64,000 nucleotides of DNA, taken from assembly GCA_003116975.1 (NCBI GenBank), contig BGKB01000086.1, positions 1 through 64,000 on the forward strand, given 5' to 3'. The notes under the pieces are model-generated. The model was not told the DNA's origin, made no database searches, and worked only from the letters and a program-made list of their open reading frames with translations. The DNA is from Aurantiochytrium sp. KH105 (taxonomy: Eukaryota; Sar; Bigyra; Thraustochytrida; Thraustochytriidae). Below are positions 10,777 to 20,590 of the stretch, piece by piece (positions within the stretch are counted from its first letter, which is position 1; each line of letters opens with the position of its first letter). Both the position numbers and the translations under genes were made by a program.

Positions 10777-11280
10777 GGCCGCACCGAGAGGAAAGAAGTG
10801 GCTTTAGGCCGACGAGTTGCAAGCCAGAACCAGTCCAGCTCCTGTGATGACGAAGTAACTTGGACTTGATCAAGACAAATGAATACTACGGATTTCAACT
10901 CTCACTATTCTCGATCGTCGATCAAGGCCCGCTGACTGATGAAGTAGCTTGCACGGCGTTGTTGCCCGCCACCGCGCAGGCAGGCAGGCGGGCGCGCGGC
11001 CGTTTGGTCGGCCGGTTGGTCGAGGCTGAGCCCGGCGGAGCCGTCCGCGTGGTTCCGAGATCTGCGGCAACAAGGGATTGGATGGCCCCGAGAGCGCCCT
11101 GGCCACGGTGGATGGTGGAGAGCAACACAAAATGCGGCTTTACTGAGAGAGCGCTGTGGTGGAGAGCGTCATCCGCAGGGGCAGCGGGGACCGCGGGGAA
11201 CGAACCGGGCGATGCGAGCATGAATCTGGCTGCTGCTGGCTGGCGCGGGGGTTCAAGCAAAGCGGAAAAGACCACGCACA

Positions 11281-11480
11281 ATCTTGCAAAGGTTTTTCTT
11301 GCGTTCTGACCTGCAATACAATCTCGCAAAGGTCTTTCTTGCGTTCTGACCTGCAATACAATCTCGCAAAGGTCTTTCTTGCGTTCTGACCTGTAATACA
11401 ATCTCGCAAAGGTCTTTCTTGCGTTCTGACCTGCAATATAATCTCGCAAAGGTCTTTCTTGCGTTCAAACCTGCAATACA
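11281..11480. repeat. 40-bp minisatellite, five units, abutting a start codon
   Basis: Five head-to-tail units of exactly 40 bp occupy 11281-11320, 11321-11360, 11361-11400, 11401-11440 and 11441-11480. Units differ by only a few substitutions. Each contains the imperfect palindrome CGCAAAGGTCTTTCTTGCG. The array ends exactly where the ATG of the next gene begins (11481), and the A and T of that ATG occupy the place of the first two bases of a sixth unit. Because 40 is not a multiple of 3, frames rotate between units, which argues against the array itself being coding. Confidence 0.95.
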
Positions 11481-12875
11481 ATGCTGGGCGACAGCGAGCA
11501 AAGCGATTATCGACGGGTGGACGACCTCGAACACGGTCGCCACCATCAGGACGCTCAAGGGAACGAAAATGGCAATGATAGAGACAATGAGCATTCCTCA
11601 GATCATTCGAAACGCGGCAAGCGCATGAATGTAAAAGACGCGCAGCGAGCAGCCAAGAGCGGGGGCAAGGACTTACGCTGTCTCCGTGATGTTGACAATC
11701 TCGACAAGCTTCCCGAGCAGGTGACGAGCCTCGAGCAGCGAAGCGACCATGAGGTGGTTTTTCACCCGGGCGACTTTGATGGAGAATTTGTATGGGACTC
11801 GCGAAGTCACCGCAAAAACCGTTTCCCGACCGTGAACACCGAGTCCGACAACACGTACATCCAGCGCCAGGACCTCAAACTGCTCAACGTGGAACCAAGC
11901 AACGTATCATGGTGGGTCGCGCATACCTTTGCCTGGGGATCGATCTTGTTCATCGCGCAGGGCTACTATAATCTCTTTCCTCCGGAGAGTACGTCAAAGC
12001 AGATGATTCTCACAGGTGTGTTTGGTTTCATTGGAAGCATTGTCTTTCTGGCGGGCGCCTATGCTCAGTTGCTCGAGGCCATCAATCCGCAGCCCGAGCT
12101 GGAATTCGGATACCGGCTGTCCAAGACAGACTACGAGGACTACAACCAGATGCTGCATCAGGTTCCGCGCATTCAAAAGGGACGCAAGAAGTGGCGCTTG
12201 TTTGCGCTCAAGTTTGAGGATTCGGGCCAGCGAGCCGCGAGTGTCCAGTTCATCGGGAGCGCCATGTTTCTTTTCACCAACACGATGCAGCTTCCGATTT
12301 TCGACGCCAGCGACACGGTCATCCCGAGCACCAATTTCATTCTTCTGGATGTTTTCGTCTACGGTTTTCGCATCGTTAGTACGGTTTGTTTTCTCTATGC
12401 GCCAATTGTGCTGATGCTCGAGACGCAGTACGCTTGGTATGTGCCCAATTTGGGCTCTCTCGGCTGGTACAGCAGCTTTTTCAACTCCATTGGAGGCCTG
12501 GGTTTTCTCTTGTGTGCTATTTTTGGCATCATTGTCAACTCCAATGGAGACACGATTTGTTGTCAAACGTATGGCTCGTATTTGTCTTCCTTTGGGGGTT
12601 CCATTTCGTACTTGATTGGCTCCATTTTCATGGCTGTCGAGATTGCAAACAAGCATCCGTTGCCCACTCCGAGATGTCTCAGATCATTTACGCGTCCTTC
12701 GGAAGACAACGAGAAGAGTGACGACGCTGCTACTGCTTCTGCTGGCAATTCAGGAGCCCGCCAAGAGAGCGGTGGCCGTGGCGCCTCGGGGAGCGGCAAG
12801 CCGAGCACGACAGAGTACTCTGACGACGACAGCGACTCTGCGCAGACGACTTCGTCCTCGGACGAATCTTCATGA
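11481..12875 (+). CDS. six-helix membrane protein with repeated Gly-Ser helix motifs (YrhK-like)
   Basis: A 464-residue protein. Residues 1-135 are hydrophilic and charged. Hydrophobic helices lie near 142-165, 173-198, 252-274, 283-314, 328-354 and 363-388, and the C-terminal 75 residues are a Ser/Asp-rich tail. Four helices carry a related signature: WGSILF, IGSIVF, IGSAMF and IGSIFM. This recalls the short YrhK-type membrane repeat and suggests an internally duplicated fold. I do not recognise a transport signature and assign no substrate. The ATG at 11481 is used because it is the first in frame. It sits directly after the five-unit 40-bp array, so the entire 5' UTR, or a large part of it, is repeat. 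Downstream AATAAA at about 12875-12880 overlaps the stop region. Confidence 0.7.
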   Translation: MLGDSEQSDYRRVDDLEHGRHHQDAQGNENGNDRDNEHSSDHSKRGKRMNVKDAQRAAKSGGKDLRCLRDVDNLDKLPEQVTSLEQRSDHEVVFHPGDFDGEFVWDSRSHRKNRFPTVNTESDNTYIQRQDLKLLNVEPSNVSWWVAHTFAWGSILFIAQGYYNLFPPESTSKQMILTGVFGFIGSIVFLAGAYAQLLEAINPQPELEFGYRLSKTDYEDYNQMLHQVPRIQKGRKKWRLFALKFEDSGQRAASVQFIGSAMFLFTNTMQLPIFDASDTVIPSTNFILLDVFVYGFRIVSTVCFLYAPIVLMLETQYAWYVPNLGSLGWYSSFFNSIGGLGFLLCAIFGIIVNSNGDTICCQTYGSYLSSFGGSISYLIGSIFMAVEIANKHPLPTPRCLRSFTRPSEDNEKSDDAATASAGNSGARQESGGRGASGSGKPSTTEYSDDDSDSAQTTSSSDESS

Positions 12876-14278
12876 ATAAATAGAACAACCGTAGCTTTCT
12901 TTTCACATGACTGCGAATGCTCGCTTTTGCTGCTTCACGATTCCCGCGTGACCATTTTCGCAGCAGCAGGGCAACAAACCCCTTGCTCGCGTGGCTTCGC
13001 GTGGCCTCGCGTGGCCTTGCCAGCAGAGCTGGCGCGTCGTGCTCGGCGCACACACACCCCACCCGGGTACCGTACGATCGCCAGGCCTCACTCGTCCACC
13101 AATCGAGGCCCGGCCGATCATTTGGCAGCCAGTGCGTGCTTCGCTTCATCAGCAGAGTCAGTCAATCTAGCTAGGCCTACTACTATACCTAGGCGCACAC
13201 CGTTGTCGAGGGGAGGGGAGGGGGTCAAGTGGAGGACGGCAAGCATGGATCGATAGATGGTGTGCGCCATCGGCCGCGTCAACCAAAAGAAAGATAGAGA
13301 GGTAAAAGGAGGAAGGGACGAACGCCGCGCGCCCGATTGCATCTCGCGCGTCGTCGCTGGTTTGCTTGCTTGTTGTGTGTTGCAAAGTACTTGCGCACTG
13401 CTTCTCCTTCTTCCTGGATGCGCATGCTCGCCAAGAAGCCAACTTCCTATCTTTCATTCTTTCCTTTCTCGCCAGCCACAGCCAGCCAGTCGCGCTGTCG
13501 CCCAATCGCAAGGACCGGGCTCGTTTCGGCGGCCTGCGCCTCGGTTCTTCAGCGCCTGCCGCCGCGCCGTCATCTGCATGCGGCACGCGAGCGTCACATC
13601 GCTGTCGGCGTCGGTGCGGCGGGCGCGTGCACGGATGGATTCGTGGATAGTTGGATGCGATGCGCTCGAACTCCATTTTGCCTGCACTGCGAAAAAAAGG
13701 ACCCTCCATTTTGTTTTTGTTTACAGTTGGTTAGTTTTTTTGTTCAGTCGCCCTCGCTCTATTGACCTGGCCGTCCCGGCAGTCGGCAGCAGGCGGTCTG
13801 CAAGTGGAGAATCTCGCCAGGCAAGTGCGCTATCCGCAGTCCTTTTATCTTTCATTCGGTCGCTCGTTCCAACCATCGGTGGTTAGTTAGGTGTGTTTGT
13901 GCGCGCAGAAGCAGCGGGCGTGGCGGCACGAAGACTGCCCGCCGAGGCTCACGGCGCGAAACCTGCCGCACCGCGGCTGCGCGTTGCCGCACAGACGGCG
14001 GCAGAAAAGAGGCCTCGGCCTGCCCTGCGCTGCGCCGCTCGTTTGCCCTCGCGCCCGGCGGCGTTGGCTTGTTGGCTCGGCCTGGATATGTGGTAAAGTC
14101 CTGGCTCGGGCGGCTGCGAGCGCCAGCTGTGGCGACAGTAGCGGTCGCGTGTCTGCTTAAACTCGTAGCATCCGGCGGCGCGCAGTTCCTTTCTCGCGCG
14201 CGGGAAGCCCTGCTTGCGCAGAGACCGCGGCGCCGCGGCGGCGGGACAAGGCCGCGCGAGTTTCCGAGTCGCCGCGTC

Positions 14279-14320
14279 CTCCCTCCCTCCCTCCCTCCCT
14301 CCCTCCCTCCCTCTCCCCTC
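14279..14320. repeat. (CCCT)n tetranucleotide repeat
   Basis: About eight perfect CCCT units are followed by degenerate C/T sequence. Similar tracts are at 22448 and 36970. Confidence 0.9.
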
Positions 14321-15319
14321 CCCTGCCCTCCGCCCTCTTCGCCTCCGCCGCGCGGCCGCCTCGCCGTCCTCGCGGCGCCGCTATCTTCGCTTGGCCCATT
14401 CGGTCAAGCCCTGCGAGCCCGAGTCCCGCATCTTCATCTCCTCATCCCATCCCATCCATCCCCATCGCTCGCGCCGCGCCGCGGCGGCCTTCGCCCCGAC
14501 CCCATCGCCGCAGGCGGCGAGCGCAGCGCGGCCGCCGCGCTCCTCGCTCGCGCGGCGCTCCTCGCTCGCGCGGCTCGAGTGGAGCCGGGCGCGGCAGCGG
14601 GAAAGGAGAGAAAGGCGGAGGAGGAGAGCGAGGCGAGGAGGCGGAGCAGAGCCCGAGCGCGGCGGAGGAGCGCGGCAAACGCTGCACGCGCCGCGCGGAC
14701 GCGGCGAGCGAGGAGCAGACGCGGCTGCGCGGAGGCGCGCGCGAGGAGCAGGCGCGCGGGGCAGCGCGGGGAGAGAAGGCCGCGCGGAGCGGCGAGCGGC
14801 GCGCGCGATTGGGCGCGGCGGCGATTTTGAAAAATTGGCGCATCGCATCGCAGCTCGAGCGAGGCGCGCGCGCGGGGCGAGACAGCTTTCCAGGCCGCGC
14901 GGCGCGGCGCGGCGGACGGCGGGCAGACGCGCGAGGAGCGGCGGCCGCGCAGGCCGAGCGAGGCGCGCGCAGCTGAGCAGCGGCGCGCAGCCGAGGAGGC
15001 AGCGCGGCGCAGAGCGGAGCGGAGCAGGCACGCCTCGCCCGTGACGCCGGAGTCTCAGCGCTCAGTCAGCCGCTCGATCCACGCCAGGGCGCTCGAGCCG
15101 AGCCAAGCCGGGCTACGCACGCGCTGAGCTGCGCAGCGGCGGAGCGCCGCGGTTGTGCGTGCGCGCGTCTCCCGCGGTCCCGAGCCGTCGGGCTCCGCGC
15201 GTGCCGCGGCGAGACCGAGGCGCGGCTGCGAGACCGCAAGCCAACCGAAGCAGAGCGAGCAAGCAGGCCTCGTCGAGCCCGCCCAAGAAAGAAGGCAGGG
15301 AAGAAAAAAAAAAAAGGCA

Positions 15320-15320
15320 G

Positions 15321-15395
<75 letters not shown>
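15320..15395. repeat. (GAAA)n tetranucleotide repeat
   Basis: About eighteen uninterrupted GAAA units form the longest perfect microsatellite in the window. Confidence 0.97.
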
Positions 15396-16002
15396 GCGGC
15401 GCGTGCAGGAGGCGCTGCTAAAGCAACAAAGCTAAGCTAGAGCTCCAGCCAGGTGTGGCCGCACCGCTGGCTAGCTAGCGAGCGAAGGGCGGCGCGCAAA
15501 AACCAACTAGCCAGGCCCAGCCCCGCGCAGCGCGGCGCCTGCGAGCGCCTGCGAGCCCGGCGCGGCCGCGAGGAGGGCGAGGGAGAGGCAGACCCGGCAG
15601 AGGCTGCAGCCCGGGCCCGAGCGAGGGAGCGAGTGTGAGGGCGGGAAGGAACGAGGGAGAAATTGACTCCTCGTCGGACGACCCGACCCCAACGAGCAGA
15701 GCAAAGCAAAGGAAAGCAAAGCAAAGCAGAGCAAAAGCAAAGCAGTGATCGATCGATTGGACCGGTGGTGCGAGGAGGAGAGGACGCCCGTGCGAATCCA
15801 TTCTCGAGTGCACGCGCACGCGTCGGAGTCAGCGTCGATCGAAGCTGGGCTTACAAACGTAGGGGGGAAGAAAAGGAAAGAAAAGAGCGAGAAGCGGAGG
15901 CCCGTGCCGGCAGGGAGAGCGAGCTAGCTTAGCTAGCTAGCTAGCGGACAGCAGGGACAGCAGAAATCAAACGAGGAGCCAGCTCTCTAGCGAGTGGGGG
16001 CC

Positions 16003-16027
16003 CACGCACGCACGCACGCACGCACGC
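16003..16027. repeat. (CACG)n tetranucleotide repeat
   Basis: About six CACG units lie 83 bp upstream of the ATG at 16110, probably within the 5' UTR. Confidence 0.85.
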
Positions 16028-16109
16028 AAGGACGTACGCACGCAGCTGCTGACGTGCTTTTGCGTTTGCTGCTGCTGCAGCAGCATCTCGCGCCAGCGCC
16101 GCCACAACC

Positions 16110-17684
16110 ATGTCCGAGGGCATGCTCGCCATCCGCGACCGCATGGATGAGTCCAGGTCGTGGTGGTACGATCTCTCCGACAATGCGAGGCGCGCCATCA
16201 AAGCAGGCGTGGCGCTCGTCGGCATTGCAGTGGTAGTCGCAGTCGCCGTCAGCGTCTCCACGGGGGGGACCAGCGTTAGTAGCAACGATAGCGGCGCTCT
16301 CGTCGCGGCCGACACCGACGGCATTGAAATCGGCACAGTCTCCGATAGACCAGAAAGCTGCGACTTTGGCAGCTCGACCTCGTGCGCGGACTTTTCCGCC
16401 GAGAGCGACTGCATTGCCGCAAACGGCTGCGAGTGGGACGATGACGCTTCGAGCTGCGCCGCCTCCGAAGCATGCAAATGCTACGACATCCCTATTGGAG
16501 GCTGCAACGTCGATGTTCTCTCCGAAGATGTTTGCGCCCTTTACACCGGCTGCTCGTACAGTACCGCGAGCGCCTGCACGGTCACTGCTGACTGCCAAGA
16601 GGAGGATAGCTCCAGCGCGCCCACGGCCTCGCCCGAGACCCCGTACCCTACCGTCGCCGAGACACCCACTGCCACAGCCGAACGAACCACCGCGCCCACG
16701 TCACAGCCCACCGTCTGGGTCGAGAGCTGGTCACCCACGCCCGCGCCCGTTTCGGATGAAATTCGCCCGACAGCATCTCCAACATCCTCTCCGACAAGGC
16801 AGCCTACGCCTCAGCCCTTTGGGTGGGGGGGCACGTCGCCGACGGTAGGCAGAAGCGAAGCCCCAACAACCTTTCCTACATCTTCTCCGACGCCCTTTCC
16901 TACAGCGTTCCCGACATTGTTCCCCACGAGCAAGCCCACAGAGTGGCCTACGGCATTTCCCACAAGCAAGCCCACCAGTTCCCCTACAGCCTTTCCTACA
17001 GCCTTTCCCACGAGCAAGCCCACAGAGTCGCCCACGTCATTTCCTACTGCCTTTCCCACGGCCTTTCCTACGAGCAACCCCACGGAGTCGCCCACCTCGT
17101 TTCCGACGGCTTTCCCCACGTCTTTCCCGACCGATTTCCCCACGGTATTCCCTACAAAAAGTCCTACAGAATGGCCCACGGCATTCCCGACAGAAACACC
17201 CACGGATTCTCCTACATCCTTCCCGACAAGTTTCCCAACAGCTTTTCCGACGGTGAAGCCGACGGAATCGCCCACCTCTTTCCCGACGGCATTTCCAACT
17301 GCATTCCCCACGCCTAAACCAACAATTTCGCCGACGCCATTTCCCACCGAGTTCCCGACAGCCTTTCCCACGCCCAAGCCCACGGAATGGCCCACTGCTT
17401 CCCCGACAACATCGCCCACGAGCACACCTACGGCCTCACCGACATCTTTCCCAACAAGTTTCCCTACGGTGTTTCCTACAATGGCACCCACATCGATCCC
17501 GACAAATGCGCCCGTTCAAAGACCATTTGGCTGGGGAGGCACAACGCCGACGACCTCGTCACCGACCCCAGCACCGACCCCGGTCGAAGACGATCCTTCT
17601 TGGGGATTCACACCGCCTACCGTGTCCGATGACGAAGAAGCCACGCCAGAACCCACACCCCGGCCCTTTTACAGCCCTGGCTAA
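16110..17684 (+). CDS. type II membrane protein, 12-Cys module and long Pro-Thr stalk (copy B)
   Basis: A 524-residue paralogue of the minus-strand gene at 7588. Order: cytosolic N-terminus, membrane segment at about 31-50 (AGVALVGIAVVVAVAVSVS), the shared EIGT motif (73-76), a 12-Cys module (84-162), then about 300 residues of PT-x-F-PT and PT-x-x-PT repeats (about 170-470) and an acidic C-terminus. Cys spacing matches copy A almost exactly, including two tandem C-x5-C-x8/7-C-x5-C units. The Pro-Thr stalk is about five times longer than in copy A and is written in DNA as a degenerate 12-bp repeat, so its length probably varies between strains. The motif FGWGG occurs before and after the main repeat block. 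A rigid, probably O-glycosylated surface stalk is inferred. The ATG context is ACAACCATG. Confidence 0.8.
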   Translation: MSEGMLAIRDRMDESRSWWYDLSDNARRAIKAGVALVGIAVVVAVAVSVSTGGTSVSSNDSGALVAADTDGIEIGTVSDRPESCDFGSSTSCADFSAESDCIAANGCEWDDDASSCAASEACKCYDIPIGGCNVDVLSEDVCALYTGCSYSTASACTVTADCQEEDSSSAPTASPETPYPTVAETPTATAERTTAPTSQPTVWVESWSPTPAPVSDEIRPTASPTSSPTRQPTPQPFGWGGTSPTVGRSEAPTTFPTSSPTPFPTAFPTLFPTSKPTEWPTAFPTSKPTSSPTAFPTAFPTSKPTESPTSFPTAFPTAFPTSNPTESPTSFPTAFPTSFPTDFPTVFPTKSPTEWPTAFPTETPTDSPTSFPTSFPTAFPTVKPTESPTSFPTAFPTAFPTPKPTISPTPFPTEFPTAFPTPKPTEWPTASPTTSPTSTPTASPTSFPTSFPTVFPTMAPTSIPTNAPVQRPFGWGGTTPTTSSPTPAPTPVEDDPSWGFTPPTVSDDEEATPEPTPRPFYSPG

Positions 17685-18270
17685 GCTGATTGAATTTGCG
17701 CACTCCACGACCATGACACCTCTTTTGCGTATAATTCTGACTCCACATTGTGGCCATCGAGGTATATTTGGGCGCGATCACGCCCGACACGTGCGATATG
17801 CGCAAGCATCACTCACAAAGATCAGGCCCCTCGTGTTCACGATCGAGCAAACCCACCGTTATAATGCTGTACAATGAACTTCATGAACCCACTATTTTCT
17901 TCCTTGGTTGGCTTTTTTGCTGGCTGGGGGTTCTGTCCGCTTTCCACGCTGCCAAAGACAACGATTCAATTCTCTCACTCGTACGTATCGTTCGTTGGAT
18001 CGCCAAGGTCCCCAATGTGAGTGGTGCAGACGTGTTCAGCACCATCACCGAGTTGAACAAACATGATACAGAATGCAAGGATAGTCGTCGAAAAAGGTTT
18101 GGCATCAAAATCGACTTGCCAACTGCTACGACAGTCTTCTCCCTCGAGGCTTAATCTTCTCCCTCGAGTCTCAACCTTCTTCCTCGAGTCCTCTCTCCAA
18201 AGCTGTGCTCCCCCACATAAACACATGGGAGTGAGTGAGCAAGTGAGGTGGTATATCAGAGACTGAGCCC
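17685..18270. other. intergenic region before the carboxypeptidase
   Basis: This is AT-richer unique sequence with no supported gene. A 134-codon frame at 17750-18154 has no recognisable feature. It ends in a three-unit 20-bp repeat (18135-18194) just upstream of the carboxypeptidase start. Confidence 0.5.
18135..18194. repeat. 20-bp tandem repeat, three units
   Basis: Three units of 20 bp (18135-18154, 18155-18174, 18175-18194) share the core CTTCTCCCTCGAG, the third with one change. The array ends 76 bp before the ATG at 18271. Confidence 0.85.
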
Positions 18271-20232
18271 ATGCGAGCCAAGGCTCTCGTGGCGCTCGCC
18301 ATTCTGGCGCACAGTGTGTGCCTGGCGCGCGCAGGTGCGAGTGCCCACCTGCGACGCGCCAGTACAGAGCCACTGTCGGTGACCGCCGCGCAGACGCAGC
18401 CACGGTCAGAAAACCCCACCATCAGCGAGATTGTTGCGCCTTCAAGAAGACCGACCCAGAGCCCGACACCTCGAGGTCGCTCTCCAGACGCTACGCTTCG
18501 AGGTTGCCTCACGTGGGAAGCCAGCGAGGCGTACATAAATCAACTCGCAAGAGAGTTTCCTCAATGGGTCACGCGAGAGGAGATCGGCAAGTCTGTGGAG
18601 GGCAGGCCGATTTCTGCTCTCTGTGTCGGGCAATGCCAAGCTGGCGCTCAGGACACACGCGTCCCAGAAGCCCTGCTCAACGCCATGCACCATTCTCGCG
18701 AGTGCGTTTCCATGATGGCGCTCGTGAAGACGCTCGAGACCATCTTCTCTGTTGTAGACGACGATTTCAACAATGACGACAACGACACCAGCAAAGATCA
18801 AGAAGATTACAAAGACGCTTGGGCATACTACATCTTGCGTTCAAGACGCATGTGGATTATCCCTGTCGTGAATCCCGATGGTTTTGTCTACAACGAAGAG
18901 CAGCTGGCCGCCTATCCGGGAGCCATCCGGCATGCGATGCAACGAAAAAATCGCGCGCCGCCCCTGAGCCCAAAATATTGCAGCTTGGGGAAACTTGGAG
19001 TCGACCTGAACCGGAACTACGCCACATGCTTTTTTGAGGACGACAAGGACGACCCCATACGACGCGGCGCAAGCCTCAATCCCTGTGATGAAGATTATCA
19101 AGGCCCAGTTCCGTTTTCCGAACCCGAGTCCCAAGCCATTCGTGATCTTGTCGAACGCTCCAATTTTACCACCGCGCTCAATCTCCACTCGTTCGGTAAA
19201 TTCCTTCTCTTGCCTTGGTCGTGCAAAAGCAAGGGCATGTCGAACGAGGAATCTGAGTTTTATCTGCGACTTGGGCGCGATTTTGCCGGGCAGAACCACT
19301 TTCATACCGCACACTCCTATAAAGCAGTCGGCTATGCTGTTGACGGTGATGCTGCCGACTGGATGTTTGACGCCCATGGGATTTACGCCATGTCTCCAGA
19401 AGTCGGTCCAGGTGACGCATGGGTTGATGCCAAGCCCGGCCGAGACGGATTCTGGCCTGACGCTGACACCATCGACGCCCTCGCGCAGGCAAACATTGAC
19501 ATGGTGCTGCAAGCTGTGCTCGCTGCCGGTAGTTACCTGCGCTTGCAGCGCGTGCAAGTGACCAATAACGAGCAGGGTGCTCTCGATATTACCGCCGTTG
19601 TGGAGAACGGTGGTCTGTGGAACTCTTGGGGTCCCGTGCAAGTCTTTCTGCGCCCCGATCATCCCACACAGGCTACGACAACGCGCTTCACGCAGCTCTT
19701 GCCGATCCCTGCAAAATTTCACAACGCTCTCGCACATTTTCCAGTCGAGCGCCAGGCTCTGGAAGGCACCTTTGCCACCCTGACGCTTGGCATTCTCGAC
19801 GATCGAGATTGTGTCTTGTACAAAGTCACTGTGGACGATGCTGATTTGGCCCGTCTGGCCAGCGCAGCGACAGACACCATCGCACTTGACTCGCTTACGG
19901 GACCGAATGCATTTGGGCAGCGCTTTGCTCGCTCACACCCGGCTTGCGCTGTCGAATCGGGGGCAACAGAGGTACTGCCTCCTCCCACGATGGACTCAAA
20001 CGCAACGAGCAATTCATTTTTCCACAGTGTTGCTGCAGGTCTGGTCATGAGCGCTGTTTTTGCGCTATGCGCGTGCTTCTTCGTTGCGCGAAGTCGTCGC
20101 CGGGCTGCGCGCATGGAGTACCGCTCTATTCAGCTTCCGCAAGTATCTTCAAGCGTCCCGGGTGAGTACGGGAGTGACAATGACGATGACGACCACGATG
20201 AAAGAGACACAGCAGCTCTTGCACCTTTATGA
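18271..20232 (+). CDS. membrane-anchored zinc carboxypeptidase, M14 family
   Basis: A 653-residue metallocarboxypeptidase that removes C-terminal amino acids. The N-terminus is a signal peptide (ALVALAILAHSVCLARAGA). Zinc ligands are H141 and E144 in HHSRE, and the third ligand is H306 in NLHSFGKF. The substrate-binding DLNRNY motif is at 245-250 and the catalytic Glu is E377 in MSPEVG. After the catalytic domain (about 75-430) comes a beta-rich region (about 430-570), as in the transthyretin-like tail of the CPN/E or CPD branch. A membrane helix near 590-612 is followed by an Arg-rich stop-transfer and an acidic cytosolic tail. The enzyme should therefore face the lumen or cell exterior as a type I protein. 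All key residues are present, so it is probably active. Confidence 0.92.
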   Translation: MRAKALVALAILAHSVCLARAGASAHLRRASTEPLSVTAAQTQPRSENPTISEIVAPSRRPTQSPTPRGRSPDATLRGCLTWEASEAYINQLAREFPQWVTREEIGKSVEGRPISALCVGQCQAGAQDTRVPEALLNAMHHSRECVSMMALVKTLETIFSVVDDDFNNDDNDTSKDQEDYKDAWAYYILRSRRMWIIPVVNPDGFVYNEEQLAAYPGAIRHAMQRKNRAPPLSPKYCSLGKLGVDLNRNYATCFFEDDKDDPIRRGASLNPCDEDYQGPVPFSEPESQAIRDLVERSNFTTALNLHSFGKFLLLPWSCKSKGMSNEESEFYLRLGRDFAGQNHFHTAHSYKAVGYAVDGDAADWMFDAHGIYAMSPEVGPGDAWVDAKPGRDGFWPDADTIDALAQANIDMVLQAVLAAGSYLRLQRVQVTNNEQGALDITAVVENGGLWNSWGPVQVFLRPDHPTQATTTRFTQLLPIPAKFHNALAHFPVERQALEGTFATLTLGILDDRDCVLYKVTVDDADLARLASAATDTIALDSLTGPNAFGQRFARSHPACAVESGATEVLPPPTMDSNATSNSFFHSVAAGLVMSAVFALCACFFVARSRRRAARMEYRSIQLPQVSSSVPGEYGSDNDDDDHDERDTAALAPL

Positions 20233-20590
20233 TCATTGATTTTTGCCGAAAATCGCATCGCATCGCATCACATCGTATTGATTGTAGATCTCTACTTCAT
20301 GACAGAATTTTTGCACGGTATACATATCCTTTTTCTTTCACTGTCAGTACAGCATTTTTCCTTGCACATTTCTTCTAGGGTGGGGGGCAAGACGGATGCT
20401 TGTGAGTCCAATCAATGGACCAAATTGCAGACCGTGCTTTGATCCCTCACAAGCAGTAACAACGACACGACCGCAATTACCTCCCTCATGAGCAGAAACA
20501 ACCAAGCAATCGAGATTTCGTATTTCGCGCTTCCTTGCGAGCAAAATTAGCGAAACAGGTGAGATTACGTACTTTACCTTTGTTGAAAAT
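20233..20590. other. convergent intergenic region
   Basis: These 358 bp separate two converging genes and hold only 3' UTR-like AT-rich sequence. A small imperfect direct repeat is visible near 20443-20510 (CCCTCA..AGCAG.AACAAC twice). Confidence 0.5.

Larger units (their letters stand above)
8377..11480. other. 3.1-kb divergent intergenic region with several repeat families
   Basis: This lies between the minus-strand 12-Cys gene and the plus-strand membrane protein at 11481. The first 500 bp are very GC-rich with a GCTC tetranucleotide tract. 9343-9935 holds a degenerate direct duplication, 10704-10776 a hexanucleotide tract and 11281-11480 a 40-bp minisatellite (all listed separately). Open frames here are caused by GC-richness or repeats, and none looks like a protein gene. 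Confidence 0.55.
12876..16109. other. 3.2-kb GC-rich intergenic region upstream of the second 12-Cys gene
   Basis: No protein gene can be supported here. The sequence from about 13900 to 15700 is extremely GC-rich, which opens long Arg/Ala-rich frames on every strand that I take as artefacts. It carries CCCT (14279-14320), GAAA (15320-15395), TAGC (about 15926-15945) and CACG (16003-16027) tetranucleotide tracts. The last ends 83 bp before the ATG at 16110. This appears to be a long promoter and leader. Confidence 0.5.

Noticed and set aside
14069-15044. Long Arg/Ala/Pro-rich frames on both strands
   Set aside because: Extreme GC content suppresses stop codons. Overlapping frames are equally long on both strands and none has motifs or plausible composition.
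17750-18154. 134-codon frame between the Pro-Thr protein and the carboxypeptidase
   Set aside because: No signal, domain or conserved-looking segment apart from one hydrophobic patch; the 3' part runs into a 20-bp repeat.
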